Source of the DNA: Shewanella marina JCM 15074
GTDB lineage: Bacteria > Pseudomonadota > Gammaproteobacteria > Enterobacterales > Shewanellaceae
Assembly: GCF_000614975.1 (NCBI RefSeq)
Contig: NZ_BALM01000011.1
Span: 1 to 64,000, forward strand
DNA length: 64,000 nucleotides
Direction: 5' to 3'
The position numbers were made by a program, and so were the translations under genes. This document shows, piece after piece, positions 26,628 through 34,483 of the stretch; within the stretch, counting starts at the first letter, position 1; the number at the start of each line of letters is the position of its first letter. The notes beneath the pieces were generated by a model. It saw nothing but the letters and a program-made list of their open reading frames with translations. It did no database searches and was not told the origin of the DNA.

Positions 26628-27875
26628 ATGTGGCAATCTCTTATTGGTATTGTAGCGTTATTGGCGCTGGCATATTTATGCTGTAATGCTAAATCAAATA
26701 TTAACTGGCGTACCGTAGGTGGGGCGTTAGTGATTCAAGTGCTTATTGCAGGTTTCGTACTGGCGACTGAGTTCGGTAGCGATATGCTGTTAGCACTATC
26801 AAATGGTGTTTCAAGCATCCTAGGTTATGCATCTGAAGGTATTGGCTTTGTGTTCGGTAACCTCGTGACCTTTAAAGTTGAAAACTTAGGTTTTGTGTTT
26901 GCTTTTCAAGTATTACCTGCGATTATTTTTACCGCTGCATTAGTGAGCTTATTGCACTATATGGGCATTATGAATCTATTCGTTAAAGTATTGGGTGGTG
27001 GCTTACAAAAAGCGATTGGTTCATCGAAAGCTGAGTCGATGAATGCGATTGCAAACACTGTGTGTGGTCAAACTGAAGCGCCATTATTTGTAAAGCCATG
27101 GCACCCATACTTGACTAAGTCTGAAATCTTCGCGGTGATGGTGGGTGGTTTAGCGTCTATTGCCGGTTCTGTATTAGCAGGTCTTGCAGGTATGGGCGTT
27201 GAAGTTAAGTATCTTGTGATGGCTTGCTTTATGAGCGCGCCTGCGGGTCTATTGTTTGCTAAGTTAATTATCCCTGAAACTGAGCAACCAATGAATGATG
27301 TACCTGAGCTACCAGATGATGAAAAACCAAGTAACTTTATTGATGCGATTGCTAAAGGTGCGATAGCGGGTCTTAAGATTGCTGTAGTAGTGGGTGCAAT
27401 TTTGATTGCATGTATCGGTTTAATTGCCATGGTTAACGGCATGTTAGGTTGGTTTGGTGACAAGATTGGTTTTGAAGGTTTAACGCTTGAGCTGATTCTA
27501 GGTTTTGTATTTGCGCCGGTGGCATGGTTGATTGGTGTGCCTTGGGCTGAAGCTAATATTGCAGGTTCGTTCATTGCGCAAAAGTTAGTCCTTAACGAGT
27601 TCGTTGCTTATGCAGGTTTTGCTCCTTATATCAGTGGTGAAGCGGTTGTGGCGACAACGGGTGAAGTGATGTCACCTAAGTCGGTTGCCATTATCACAGT
27701 CGCACTATGTGGTTTTGCTAACTTAGGTTCTGTTTCTATGGTGGTTGCAGCACTTAGCAGCATGATCCCAAATAAATCGAGCTATATCGCTAGCGTGGGT
27801 ATGAAAGTGTTACTTGCAGCGACATTAGCTAACTTACTTTCTGCAACAGTGGTGGGTTTATTTATGTCATTCTAA
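26628..27875 (+). CDS. nupC: NupC/CNT family nucleoside transporter
   Basis: This 415-residue inner-membrane protein imports nucleosides by cation symport. It has about ten hydrophobic segments, the family features GKVENLGFVFAFQVLP-like region (residues 82-103), NTVCGQTEAPLFVKPW, and the C-terminal CGFANLGSVSMVV. It lies 18 bases behind the flavodoxin-fold gene and ends in a strong terminator. Substrate range among nucleosides cannot be told from sequence. Confidence 0.92.
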   Translation: MWQSLIGIVALLALAYLCCNAKSNINWRTVGGALVIQVLIAGFVLATEFGSDMLLALSNGVSSILGYASEGIGFVFGNLVTFKVENLGFVFAFQVLPAIIFTAALVSLLHYMGIMNLFVKVLGGGLQKAIGSSKAESMNAIANTVCGQTEAPLFVKPWHPYLTKSEIFAVMVGGLASIAGSVLAGLAGMGVEVKYLVMACFMSAPAGLLFAKLIIPETEQPMNDVPELPDDEKPSNFIDAIAKGAIAGLKIAVVVGAILIACIGLIAMVNGMLGWFGDKIGFEGLTLELILGFVFAPVAWLIGVPWAEANIAGSFIAQKLVLNEFVAYAGFAPYISGEAVVATTGEVMSPKSVAIITVALCGFANLGSVSMVVAALSSMIPNKSSYIASVGMKVLLAATLANLLSATVVGLFMSF

Positions 27876-27892
27876 TTGGATGATGTAAATTG

Positions 27893-27926
27893 AAGCGAGT
27901 CAGTGCAAACTGACTCGCTTTTTTAT
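27893..27926 (+). terminator. Intrinsic terminator after nupC
   Basis: A 12-bp perfect stem AAGCGAGTCAGT/ACTGACTCGCTT (27893-27904 and 27909-27920) with a 4-base loop is followed by a T-run. Confidence 0.92.
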
Positions 27927-28129
27927 TGGCTCAATGTTTTGTGTTGCTTAATTACAGAGTGAGCGGCTATTTAGGTTGATAATTGCACAGGCTCTAACTT
28001 TTTAACTTGCTTCATTAGCAAAGGTTAATGAAATACAAAGCTATCATTATGATTTAAAAGTATTAATCTGATAGTGCGTAGATGTGTCGATATTTGTTTG
28101 CGTAATAAAATTACATGTTAATTCTGATT

Positions 28130-28145
28130 TGTGCGTTAGCTCACG
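28130..28145 (+). promoter_or_regulatory. CRP-like binding site upstream of adhE
   Basis: TGTGC-N6-TCACG matches the CRP half-sites TGTGA/TCACA at 8 of 10 positions. CRP controls anaerobic metabolism in Shewanella, so a site in front of adhE is sensible. Experimental support is not available from sequence. Confidence 0.4.
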
Positions 28146-28198
28146 GAAGTTTGAAGTGCTGCAAGGTACTTTGAAGATACCGCTTTTCCTGAAAAGCC

Positions 28199-28232
28199 TT
28201 AGCTAAGTGATTAGCTTAGCTAAATCTTTTTT
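28199..28232 (+). promoter_or_regulatory. Terminator-like leader hairpin directly before adhE
   Basis: A 9-bp perfect stem TTAGCTAAG/CTTAGCTAA (28199-28207 and 28215-28223) is followed by ATCTTTTTT and then, immediately, the Shine-Dalgarno GGGAG (28233-28237) of adhE. An intrinsic-terminator shape inside a leader suggests attenuation of adhE. Confidence 0.5.
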
Positions 28233-28245
28233 GGGAGTGGTATTA

Positions 28246-30843
28246 ATGAAAGTCACTAATCAGCAGGAATTAGATCGTCTGGTTACTCGCGTTGCTAATG
28301 CACAGGCAAAATTTGCCACTTATTCGCAACAGCAAGTTGATAAAATTTTTCGTGCGGCTGCACTTGCAGCAGCAGATGCCCGTATTCAATTGTCCAAAAT
28401 GGCTGTTGCAGAAACACGCATGGGGGTGATTGAAGATAAAGTGATTAAAAACCATTTTGCTTCTGAATATATTTATAACAAATATAAAGACAGCAAAACC
28501 TGTGGCATTTTAGACGAAGACACCACTTTTGGCACCATGACTATTGCTGAGCCTATCGGCATTATTTGTGGCATTGTACCGACTACAAACCCGACCTCTA
28601 CCGCCATATTCAAGGCATTAATTAGCCTTAAAACCCGTAATGCAATTATTTTCTCACCCCATCCGCGCGCTAAAAAATCAACCACGCAAGCCGCTAAAAT
28701 TGTACTTGATGCTGCTGTTGCCGCAGGTGCGCCAAAAGATATTATTGGTTGGATTGATGAGCCAAGTGTCGAGTTATCTCATCAATTAATGACTCATGAT
28801 CAGGTCAATTTAATTCTCGCCACGGGTGGTCCCGGTATGGTGAAAGCGGCATATTCATCAGGTAAACCTGCAATTGGTGTTGGCGCCGGTAATACGCCGA
28901 TTGTGATTGATGAAACTGCAGATATTAAACGTGCCGTCAGTTCTATCTTAATGTCTAAAACTTTTGATAACGGTGTGGTATGCGCATCAGAGCAAGCGGT
29001 CGTTGTTGTTGATAGCATTTATGAACAAGTTAAACAGCGTTTTGCAAGCCACGGCGGTTATTTACTGAATGCTAAAGAAAATAAAGCACTGCAACAAGTG
29101 ATCTTAAAAAATGGTGGTTTAAATGCCGATATCGTGGGTCAAAGTGCGGTAGATATTGCGGCAATGGCTGATATTAAAGTGCCAGCAACCACTAAAGTGC
29201 TGATTGGTGAAGCCACTAAGATTGATGATTCAGAAGCCTTTGCCCATGAAAAACTGTCACCATTACTCGGTATGTACCGTGCTGATAATTTTGAGCAGGC
29301 TGTGATTAAAGCTGAGGCATTAGTTGCCCTTGGTGGTATTGGTCACACATCGGGTTTATATACCGATCAAGATACTCAAATTGATCGTATCAGATTATTT
29401 GGCGAGCGCATGAAAACGGCGCGGATCTTAATAAATACGCCTGCTTCACAAGGTGGTATTGGTGATCTTTATAACTTTAAATTGGCACCATCATTAACCT
29501 TAGGTTGTGGCTCATGGGGTGGTAACTCTATTTCTGAAAACGTTGGGCCAAGCCATCTTATTAATAAGAAAACTGTCGCTAAACGGGCTGAAAATATGTT
29601 GTGGCACAAACTTCCATCATCCATCTATTTCCGTCGTGGTAGCTTACCGATTGCACTTGAAGAGCTTAAAGATAAAAAACGTGCGCTGATTGTGACCGAT
29701 AAGTTCCTATTTAATAATGGTTACTGTAATGAGACGCTGCAAATCCTTAAAGCGCAAGGATTAGAAACTGAGGTGTTTTATGAGGTAGAAGCCGATCCAA
29801 CTTTAGCCGTAGTGCGTGATGGTGCTAAAGTCGCGCAGAGTTTCCAACCTGATGTGATTATTGCATTAGGTGGCGGTTCACCTATGGATGCCGCCAAAAT
29901 TATTTGGGTGATGTATGAGCATCCAGATGTGGCCTTTGCTGATTTAGCGTTGCGCTTTATGGATATTCGTAAGCGTATTTACACTTTCCCTAAGCTAGGC
30001 CAAAAAGCAATGATGGTGGCGGTGCCAACCACATCAGGCACTGGCTCTGAAGTGACACCGTTTGCTGTGGTCACTGATGAAGTGACTGGAATGAAATATC
30101 CAATCGCTGATTATGAGTTGACTCCTGATATGGCCATTATTGATCCTAATTTGGTGATGAATTTACCCAAATCATTAACGGCTTTTGGTGGTATTGACGC
30201 CATAACTCATGCGTTAGAAGCTTATGTGAGCGTGATGGCCAATGAATATAGTGATGGTCAGGCATTACAATCAGTTAAACTGCTCTTTAGCCATTTGGAA
30301 GATGCTTATCAGTTAGGCGCTAATGCCCCTGTGGCGCGCGAAAAAGTGCATAACGGTGCCACAATTGCGGGTATTGCATTTGCTAACGCTTTCCTTGGTA
30401 TCTGTCATTCAATGGCACACAAATTAGGGGCAGAATTCCATCTTGCTCATGGTTTAGCCAATGCGCTACTGATCAGCAATGTGATTCGTTTCAATGCTAC
30501 TGATTTGCCTACTAAACAAGCCGCTTTTAGTCAGTATGACCGTCCTAAAGCTAAGTGTCGTTATGCTGAAATTGCTGACTACCTGCGTTTACCGGGCCAA
30601 GATGATAGCGCTAAAGTGAATGCACTTATTGATGAAATTGAACGGATTAAATTGGCGTTAGATATCCCGATGTCAATTCAGGCCGCAGGGGTGAATGAAG
30701 CCGATTTCTTAGCTAAATTAGATGAAATTGCAGAAGATGCCTTTGATGATCAGTGTACTGGCGCGAACCCTCGTTACCCATTGATTAGCGAGTTAAAAGC
30801 GATTCTGTTAGCCAGTTACTATGGTAAGCCGTACCAAGATTGA
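28246..30843 (+). CDS. adhE: Bifunctional acetaldehyde-CoA/alcohol dehydrogenase AdhE
   Basis: AdhE reduces acetyl-CoA to acetaldehyde and then ethanol, regenerating NAD during fermentation. The 865-residue protein has an N-terminal acylating aldehyde dehydrogenase domain (IIPTTNPTSTAIFK-type region, LATGGPGMVKAAYSSGKP, catalytic Cys in GVVCASEQA) and a C-terminal iron-dependent alcohol dehydrogenase domain (ALGGGSPMDAAK, PTTSGTGSEVTP, GGIDAITHALEAY, and iron-binding His in CHSMAHKLG and HLAHGLANA). ATG 28246 follows GGGAG; an upstream in-frame start at 28207 would run through the leader hairpin. A terminator follows. Confidence 0.96.
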   Translation: MKVTNQQELDRLVTRVANAQAKFATYSQQQVDKIFRAAALAAADARIQLSKMAVAETRMGVIEDKVIKNHFASEYIYNKYKDSKTCGILDEDTTFGTMTIAEPIGIICGIVPTTNPTSTAIFKALISLKTRNAIIFSPHPRAKKSTTQAAKIVLDAAVAAGAPKDIIGWIDEPSVELSHQLMTHDQVNLILATGGPGMVKAAYSSGKPAIGVGAGNTPIVIDETADIKRAVSSILMSKTFDNGVVCASEQAVVVVDSIYEQVKQRFASHGGYLLNAKENKALQQVILKNGGLNADIVGQSAVDIAAMADIKVPATTKVLIGEATKIDDSEAFAHEKLSPLLGMYRADNFEQAVIKAEALVALGGIGHTSGLYTDQDTQIDRIRLFGERMKTARILINTPASQGGIGDLYNFKLAPSLTLGCGSWGGNSISENVGPSHLINKKTVAKRAENMLWHKLPSSIYFRRGSLPIALEELKDKKRALIVTDKFLFNNGYCNETLQILKAQGLETEVFYEVEADPTLAVVRDGAKVAQSFQPDVIIALGGGSPMDAAKIIWVMYEHPDVAFADLALRFMDIRKRIYTFPKLGQKAMMVAVPTTSGTGSEVTPFAVVTDEVTGMKYPIADYELTPDMAIIDPNLVMNLPKSLTAFGGIDAITHALEAYVSVMANEYSDGQALQSVKLLFSHLEDAYQLGANAPVAREKVHNGATIAGIAFANAFLGICHSMAHKLGAEFHLAHGLANALLISNVIRFNATDLPTKQAAFSQYDRPKAKCRYAEIADYLRLPGQDDSAKVNALIDEIERIKLALDIPMSIQAAGVNEADFLAKLDEIAEDAFDDQCTGANPRYPLISELKAILLASYYGKPYQD

Positions 30844-30866
30844 TTTTCAGCTAGCTAAACAATTTA

Positions 30867-30893
30867 AAATGGAGCCTAAGAGCTCCATTTTTG
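30867..30893 (+). terminator. Intrinsic terminator after adhE
   Basis: The stem AAATGGAGC/GCTCCATTT with a 6-base loop and a T-rich end lies about 25 bases past the adhE stop. Confidence 0.85.
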
Positions 30894-30930
30894 TTATGGT
30901 GCAATCATATTAACGATAAGGAATACTAAA

Positions 30931-31299
30931 GTGGCAGTAACTCATGATGAAATAGTCGTGGTATTGAGCTCTTTGAATTGTAGAACCAATTTTACCATTA
31001 AGAAGATTACTGAATATATGTTACCTGAGTTGAAAGAGCCGATCTATTTGCAAGGTTCAGGTAAAGATTGCCAACTAGTGATCCGTCCAGCGTATGAAAT
31101 TTTTCTTAATGAACTATCGTCGCTTGAGGGGGTTAAATATAAAGCGGGCTATTTTCATAATAGTGAGATGACTCGTTTCCCTAAACGTGTGCAAAAAAGC
31201 TTAAATGGTATTCATTATGGCTTAGCATTTAAATTTGATGATGAGATGGCGATTAAGCGTTTTATTCAGCAGTTATTGAATATTATTAATGGCGCTTAA
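30931..31299 (+). CDS. DUF2002 family protein
   Basis: This 122-residue soluble protein begins at GTG 30931. It has QLVIRPAYE in the middle, YFHNSEMTRFPKR, and GIHYGLAFKF near the C-terminus, the arrangement I associate with the DUF2002 (YgaC-like) family, whose function is unknown. The next gene starts inside or just after its end, suggesting co-transcription. Confidence 0.7.
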   Translation: MAVTHDEIVVVLSSLNCRTNFTIKKITEYMLPELKEPIYLQGSGKDCQLVIRPAYEIFLNELSSLEGVKYKAGYFHNSEMTRFPKRVQKSLNGIHYGLAFKFDDEMAIKRFIQQLLNIINGA

Positions 31300-31303
31300 A
31301 CAC

Positions 31304-31804
31304 ATGGATAAGGCATTATTGCGCGATATTATTGTGGTACAGCTTGAATCAATTAAACAAGCTGCAGTTAATGCGGCTAATCAAGCTCATGAAACCGCGA
31401 CACACAGTGAAGCCATTGCTAGAAGCAAATACGAGACTTTTGGCCTTGAGGCATCATATTTAGCCCATGGACAAACTCAACGGGTGGCAGAGTGCCAGTT
31501 AGCGCTGCAACAAATTAATGGCTTAGTACTGCGAGATTTTGATGCTGATACTGCCATTGGTTTAGGCGCTTTAGTGATCCTTGAAGATGAGCTTGAACAA
31601 TTACAGGCATTATTTATCAGCCCAGCGGCTGGTGGTGTAAAAGTGCAGTGGCCAGAGCTTAGTCAGTATCATAATGATATCAATAACGTTATGTTAGTGA
31701 CGTCTGCTGCACCATTAGGTTATGCATTAATGGGCAAATATGTGGATGATGATATTGTGTTAGCAGGTCAGAATAAACAGTATCAAATTATTGCGGTTTA
31801 TTAA
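31304..31804 (+). CDS. GreA/GreB-related transcription elongation factor-like protein
   Basis: This protein of about 166 residues has an N-terminal helical hairpin containing the family motif SKYETFGLEASYLAHGQTQR and a C-terminal GreA/GreB-like domain (GALVILED, then PAAGG and ALMGKYVDDDI). Members of this group are shorter and divergent from true GreA and may act on RNA polymerase or have another role. The start could be ATG 31304 or ATG 31289; neither has a clear ribosome binding site, and the second would overlap the DUF2002 gene by 11 bases. Confidence 0.72.
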   Translation: MDKALLRDIIVVQLESIKQAAVNAANQAHETATHSEAIARSKYETFGLEASYLAHGQTQRVAECQLALQQINGLVLRDFDADTAIGLGALVILEDELEQLQALFISPAAGGVKVQWPELSQYHNDINNVMLVTSAAPLGYALMGKYVDDDIVLAGQNKQYQIIAVY

Positions 31805-31838
31805 AAGCCAGCAAAGGTCGCTGGCTTTCAATACTATG

Positions 31839-33467
31839 CTATTGCATCAGCGCCTTTGATTGTGAAAGGTGTGGCTCAATCAATTCATTTTCAAAAGGTC
31901 CCACCATAAATTGTTGTTTACCATCTAAATACTGGATATTTACCTGAGTTGCTTGGTTATCACCTAAACCAAAAGTGATGATACGGCTGCTATCAGAGCA
32001 TAAGCCTTCTCCAGAGACGTAAGGCCGTTGTAGTACATCACCATTACTTAATTTAATTGCAACCACGGCGCCAATAGAATTGATGGTATCAGCAAGCTTT
32101 ACTTTTAAGTAATTACCAGAGCCAGGCTGGCTTAAAAACAGTTTGGAGTCACTGTTTAAATTGGCATGAACAATATCAGGTCGGCCATCTTGGTTAAAAT
32201 CAGCTGTTAAAGGGGAGATTGAATATAATCGATTGGATACTCCAGCTTGCGCACCCGCTGGTGCAAACTCACCATTAGCGGTTTGCAGGAGTAATCGACC
32301 ATTTAAACGTAAAAATGGCATTTTATGCATAGGTAACCCTATGTAGTTTTCTGCCACAATTAAATCATCACGACCATCTAAATTAAGGTCATCAAATACG
32401 CCACCCCAAGCAAATTCGTAATCAGCAATTTTAGCTTGTTGAGCAACATCCTCAAATTTGAAGTCGCCGTTATTTTTAAACAGTAACCATTTCCAATTAC
32501 TGATTTGGTCATCGGTTAGCTCGCCTCTAATCATAAAGTTGGGCGGAGTCGTACCGACATTCGAGAAGTAAAAGTCAACATAACCGTTATTGTCGAGGTC
32601 GGTAATACCTAAGCCCATCGGATAGCTGTATTCACTTGAGTTAGGATTGTCGACCGCTGCAAATTTAAGATTACCCAAATTACGCCATGTACGGACGTGT
32701 CCAGTATCATGCGCGACGATCAGATCTTCTTTACCATCACGATCGATATCGATAAAAGCTGATTGAAAAGTGTTATGTTTATATTCAAGTCCTGCTTGCT
32801 TAGTGTAATCAGTAAAGCTGTTGTCGCCATTATTGATAAATAATCGACTTGAACCGCCATAACCTTCTCGGAAGATATTTTGCCCTTCAACTAATTCATG
32901 CTGAATATAGCCTGCAACATACATATCAAAGGCACCGTCACGGTTAAGATCTGCGATAGCAATCGAGAGAGGCGTTGTACCTGCAGGCATTTGTGCTGCT
33001 AACTTTTGATTGTTAAACATGCCGTGTTCATTTAAATGCAGCCAAATACCATCTTCGCGGGCTACAATCAGATCTTGATAACCATTGCCGTCTACATCAA
33101 GCACTACACTACCAAAGCTGGCTTGACCGTTATTGCTTATTCCTGCACTACCTTTAATGGCAACCAATTGATTTTTGGTAAATTTAAACAGACCATCATT
33201 ACTCTTTTTACTGCCGCCCAAAAAAAGCTCTTCAACGCCGTCATTTTCAATATCAATAATAGCCGACCCTAAAAATGGCAAACTATCACTAAAGTCATTA
33301 GCTTGATTAAATGGGATAGTCGATTCGATATATAGCGGCACTTCAGTATCCGCTAGACTGACGTCGTAATCGTCTTGTCTATCCATAATGGAACGAATAA
33401 TGATCATAATAAACATAGCGATTATGAGCAGTAACAAAGCAAATAATAGTTTTAAGGTTAGGCGCAT
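31839..33467 (-). CDS. CRTAC1 family protein: FG-GAP/VCBS repeats with ASPIC/UnbV domain
   Basis: This 542-residue extracytoplasmic protein is held by one N-terminal membrane segment (about residues 5-25). It is built from beta-propeller FG-GAP/VCBS repeats, each with a calcium-binding-like Asp-rich loop (DIENDGVEE, DVDGNGYQD, DLNRDGAFD, DIDRDGKED, DLDNNGYVD, DLNLDGRDD, DFNQDGRPD), and ends in an ASPIC/UnbV-like domain (GAVVAIKLSNG, then ITFGLGDN). The role is unknown; such proteins bind ligands or partners at the cell surface. A small membrane protein gene lies 10 bases upstream on the same strand. Confidence 0.85.
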   Translation of the reverse strand: MRLTLKLLFALLLLIIAMFIMIIIRSIMDRQDDYDVSLADTEVPLYIESTIPFNQANDFSDSLPFLGSAIIDIENDGVEELFLGGSKKSNDGLFKFTKNQLVAIKGSAGISNNGQASFGSVVLDVDGNGYQDLIVAREDGIWLHLNEHGMFNNQKLAAQMPAGTTPLSIAIADLNRDGAFDMYVAGYIQHELVEGQNIFREGYGGSSRLFINNGDNSFTDYTKQAGLEYKHNTFQSAFIDIDRDGKEDLIVAHDTGHVRTWRNLGNLKFAAVDNPNSSEYSYPMGLGITDLDNNGYVDFYFSNVGTTPPNFMIRGELTDDQISNWKWLLFKNNGDFKFEDVAQQAKIADYEFAWGGVFDDLNLDGRDDLIVAENYIGLPMHKMPFLRLNGRLLLQTANGEFAPAGAQAGVSNRLYSISPLTADFNQDGRPDIVHANLNSDSKLFLSQPGSGNYLKVKLADTINSIGAVVAIKLSNGDVLQRPYVSGEGLCSDSSRIITFGLGDNQATQVNIQYLDGKQQFMVGPFENELIEPHLSQSKALMQ

Positions 33468-33477
33468 CTATCTGTCC

Positions 33478-34134
33478 TTATTGTTTTATTTTTATGGCAA
33501 TAAATAGTGAGAGGGTAAATAGCAAAGCAAATGAAGTGTTTAATGCGATAGGCATTAAATATATACCTACAGCAGGTGAGATAAGCCAAATAGCAAAGTT
33601 GAGCAGAATTAAGGTAAAGGGATTAAATAACATAAACCAGCGAGGATAGTGAGTTTTGCCGGTTGCAATTAATCCAACAAAAATGGCTGAGAATAATAAA
33701 ACGATGACTCTGGTCACTTGCAACAGACTTTCATATCTCGCTTGATAGAGTGCAATTAATTGAGTTTGGTCTATATTCACAGATTGATTAATCATGGCAC
33801 TGATATCTGCTCTTGAGCCAATCCACACCAGCCCGATAATAATGCCATAGCTTAGTAATACAAATCCGATGGTGGCGAGTAATTTATTAGCAGGTTCAAG
33901 CATTTTCATCAAATGCCAAAAACCTATGATATATAAAGGGCCACTGAGTACTGCAATAAAATGACCATAACTGGTGCGGGTTGCACTGATCCCCTGCATA
34001 AATTGATAAGGAGAGTCGGCATTAAAGCGTCCTTGAGGGTCAAAATGTAATAAAAATTCGCCACAGCCGACTAAAAGCGCGGCTAATAAACCGATAACGG
34101 CTGATAAAAGTAATTTTCTCTTTAGTGTCATCAT
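33478..34134 (-). CDS. Integral membrane protein, DUF6796-like
   Basis: This 218-residue protein has about six hydrophobic segments separated by short loops, including GEFLLHFDPQGRF and RTSYGHFIAVLSGPLYIIGF. It resembles a family annotated as DUF6796 in my memory, with no known function. It sits just upstream of the VCBS/ASPIC-UnbV gene and is probably co-transcribed with it, so the two may work together at the inner membrane. Confidence 0.55.
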   Translation of the reverse strand: MMTLKRKLLLSAVIGLLAALLVGCGEFLLHFDPQGRFNADSPYQFMQGISATRTSYGHFIAVLSGPLYIIGFWHLMKMLEPANKLLATIGFVLLSYGIIIGLVWIGSRADISAMINQSVNIDQTQLIALYQARYESLLQVTRVIVLLFSAIFVGLIATGKTHYPRWFMLFNPFTLILLNFAIWLISPAVGIYLMPIALNTSFALLFTLSLFIAIKIKQ

Positions 34135-34483
34135 TATTATTTTATTCTCGCTGAACTCGCGTTTTGATGAATCAAGCTTGTTATAAACCAGAACTGTTAT
34201 GGATAAGTGTTTTTTTAACCTAACAGTGACACTGAAGATGTCAATAATTAAACAGTTATATACCCTGTGAAATTAATAATATAACGGTAGCTGTTTAAAT
34301 AATTATTTATATTAAATGATTTGTTTTATTGTGTAGGTGGTAATAATTGCTTAGATATTCAATTATTATTTAATGGTTATTAATGATAAATATGCGCGAA
34401 TAATTAAAATCGTGTCGTTATTAAAATAAAGCCCATAGGGTTAAATATGGGCTTTAAGGGAGAGGTGACGTCGAGTTAAGTTA
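34135..34483. other. Intergenic region with terminator at its right end
   Basis: The 349-base AT-rich gap separates two minus-strand units. It contains the promoter region of the DUF6796-like gene and, at 34428-34455, the terminator of the M60 lipoprotein gene. I see no other structure. Confidence 0.5.
34428..34455 (-). terminator. Intrinsic terminator of the M60 lipoprotein gene
   Basis: The perfect stem AAAGCCCATA/TATGGGCTTT with an 8-base loop is followed on the minus strand by TATTTTAAT. It lies 29 bases past the stop codon. Confidence 0.75.

Larger units (their letters stand above)
27921..28245 (+). other. Long leader/promoter region of adhE
   Basis: This 325-base gap before adhE contains a CRP-like site (28130-28145) and a terminator-like hairpin (28199-28232) close to the start codon. 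No small ORF stands out. Confidence 0.5.

Noticed and set aside
27068-27574. 168-residue open frame on the minus strand inside nupC
   Set aside because: It is a mirror of the well-supported nupC coding sequence and has a low-complexity Pro/Ile/Ala composition with no ribosome binding site.
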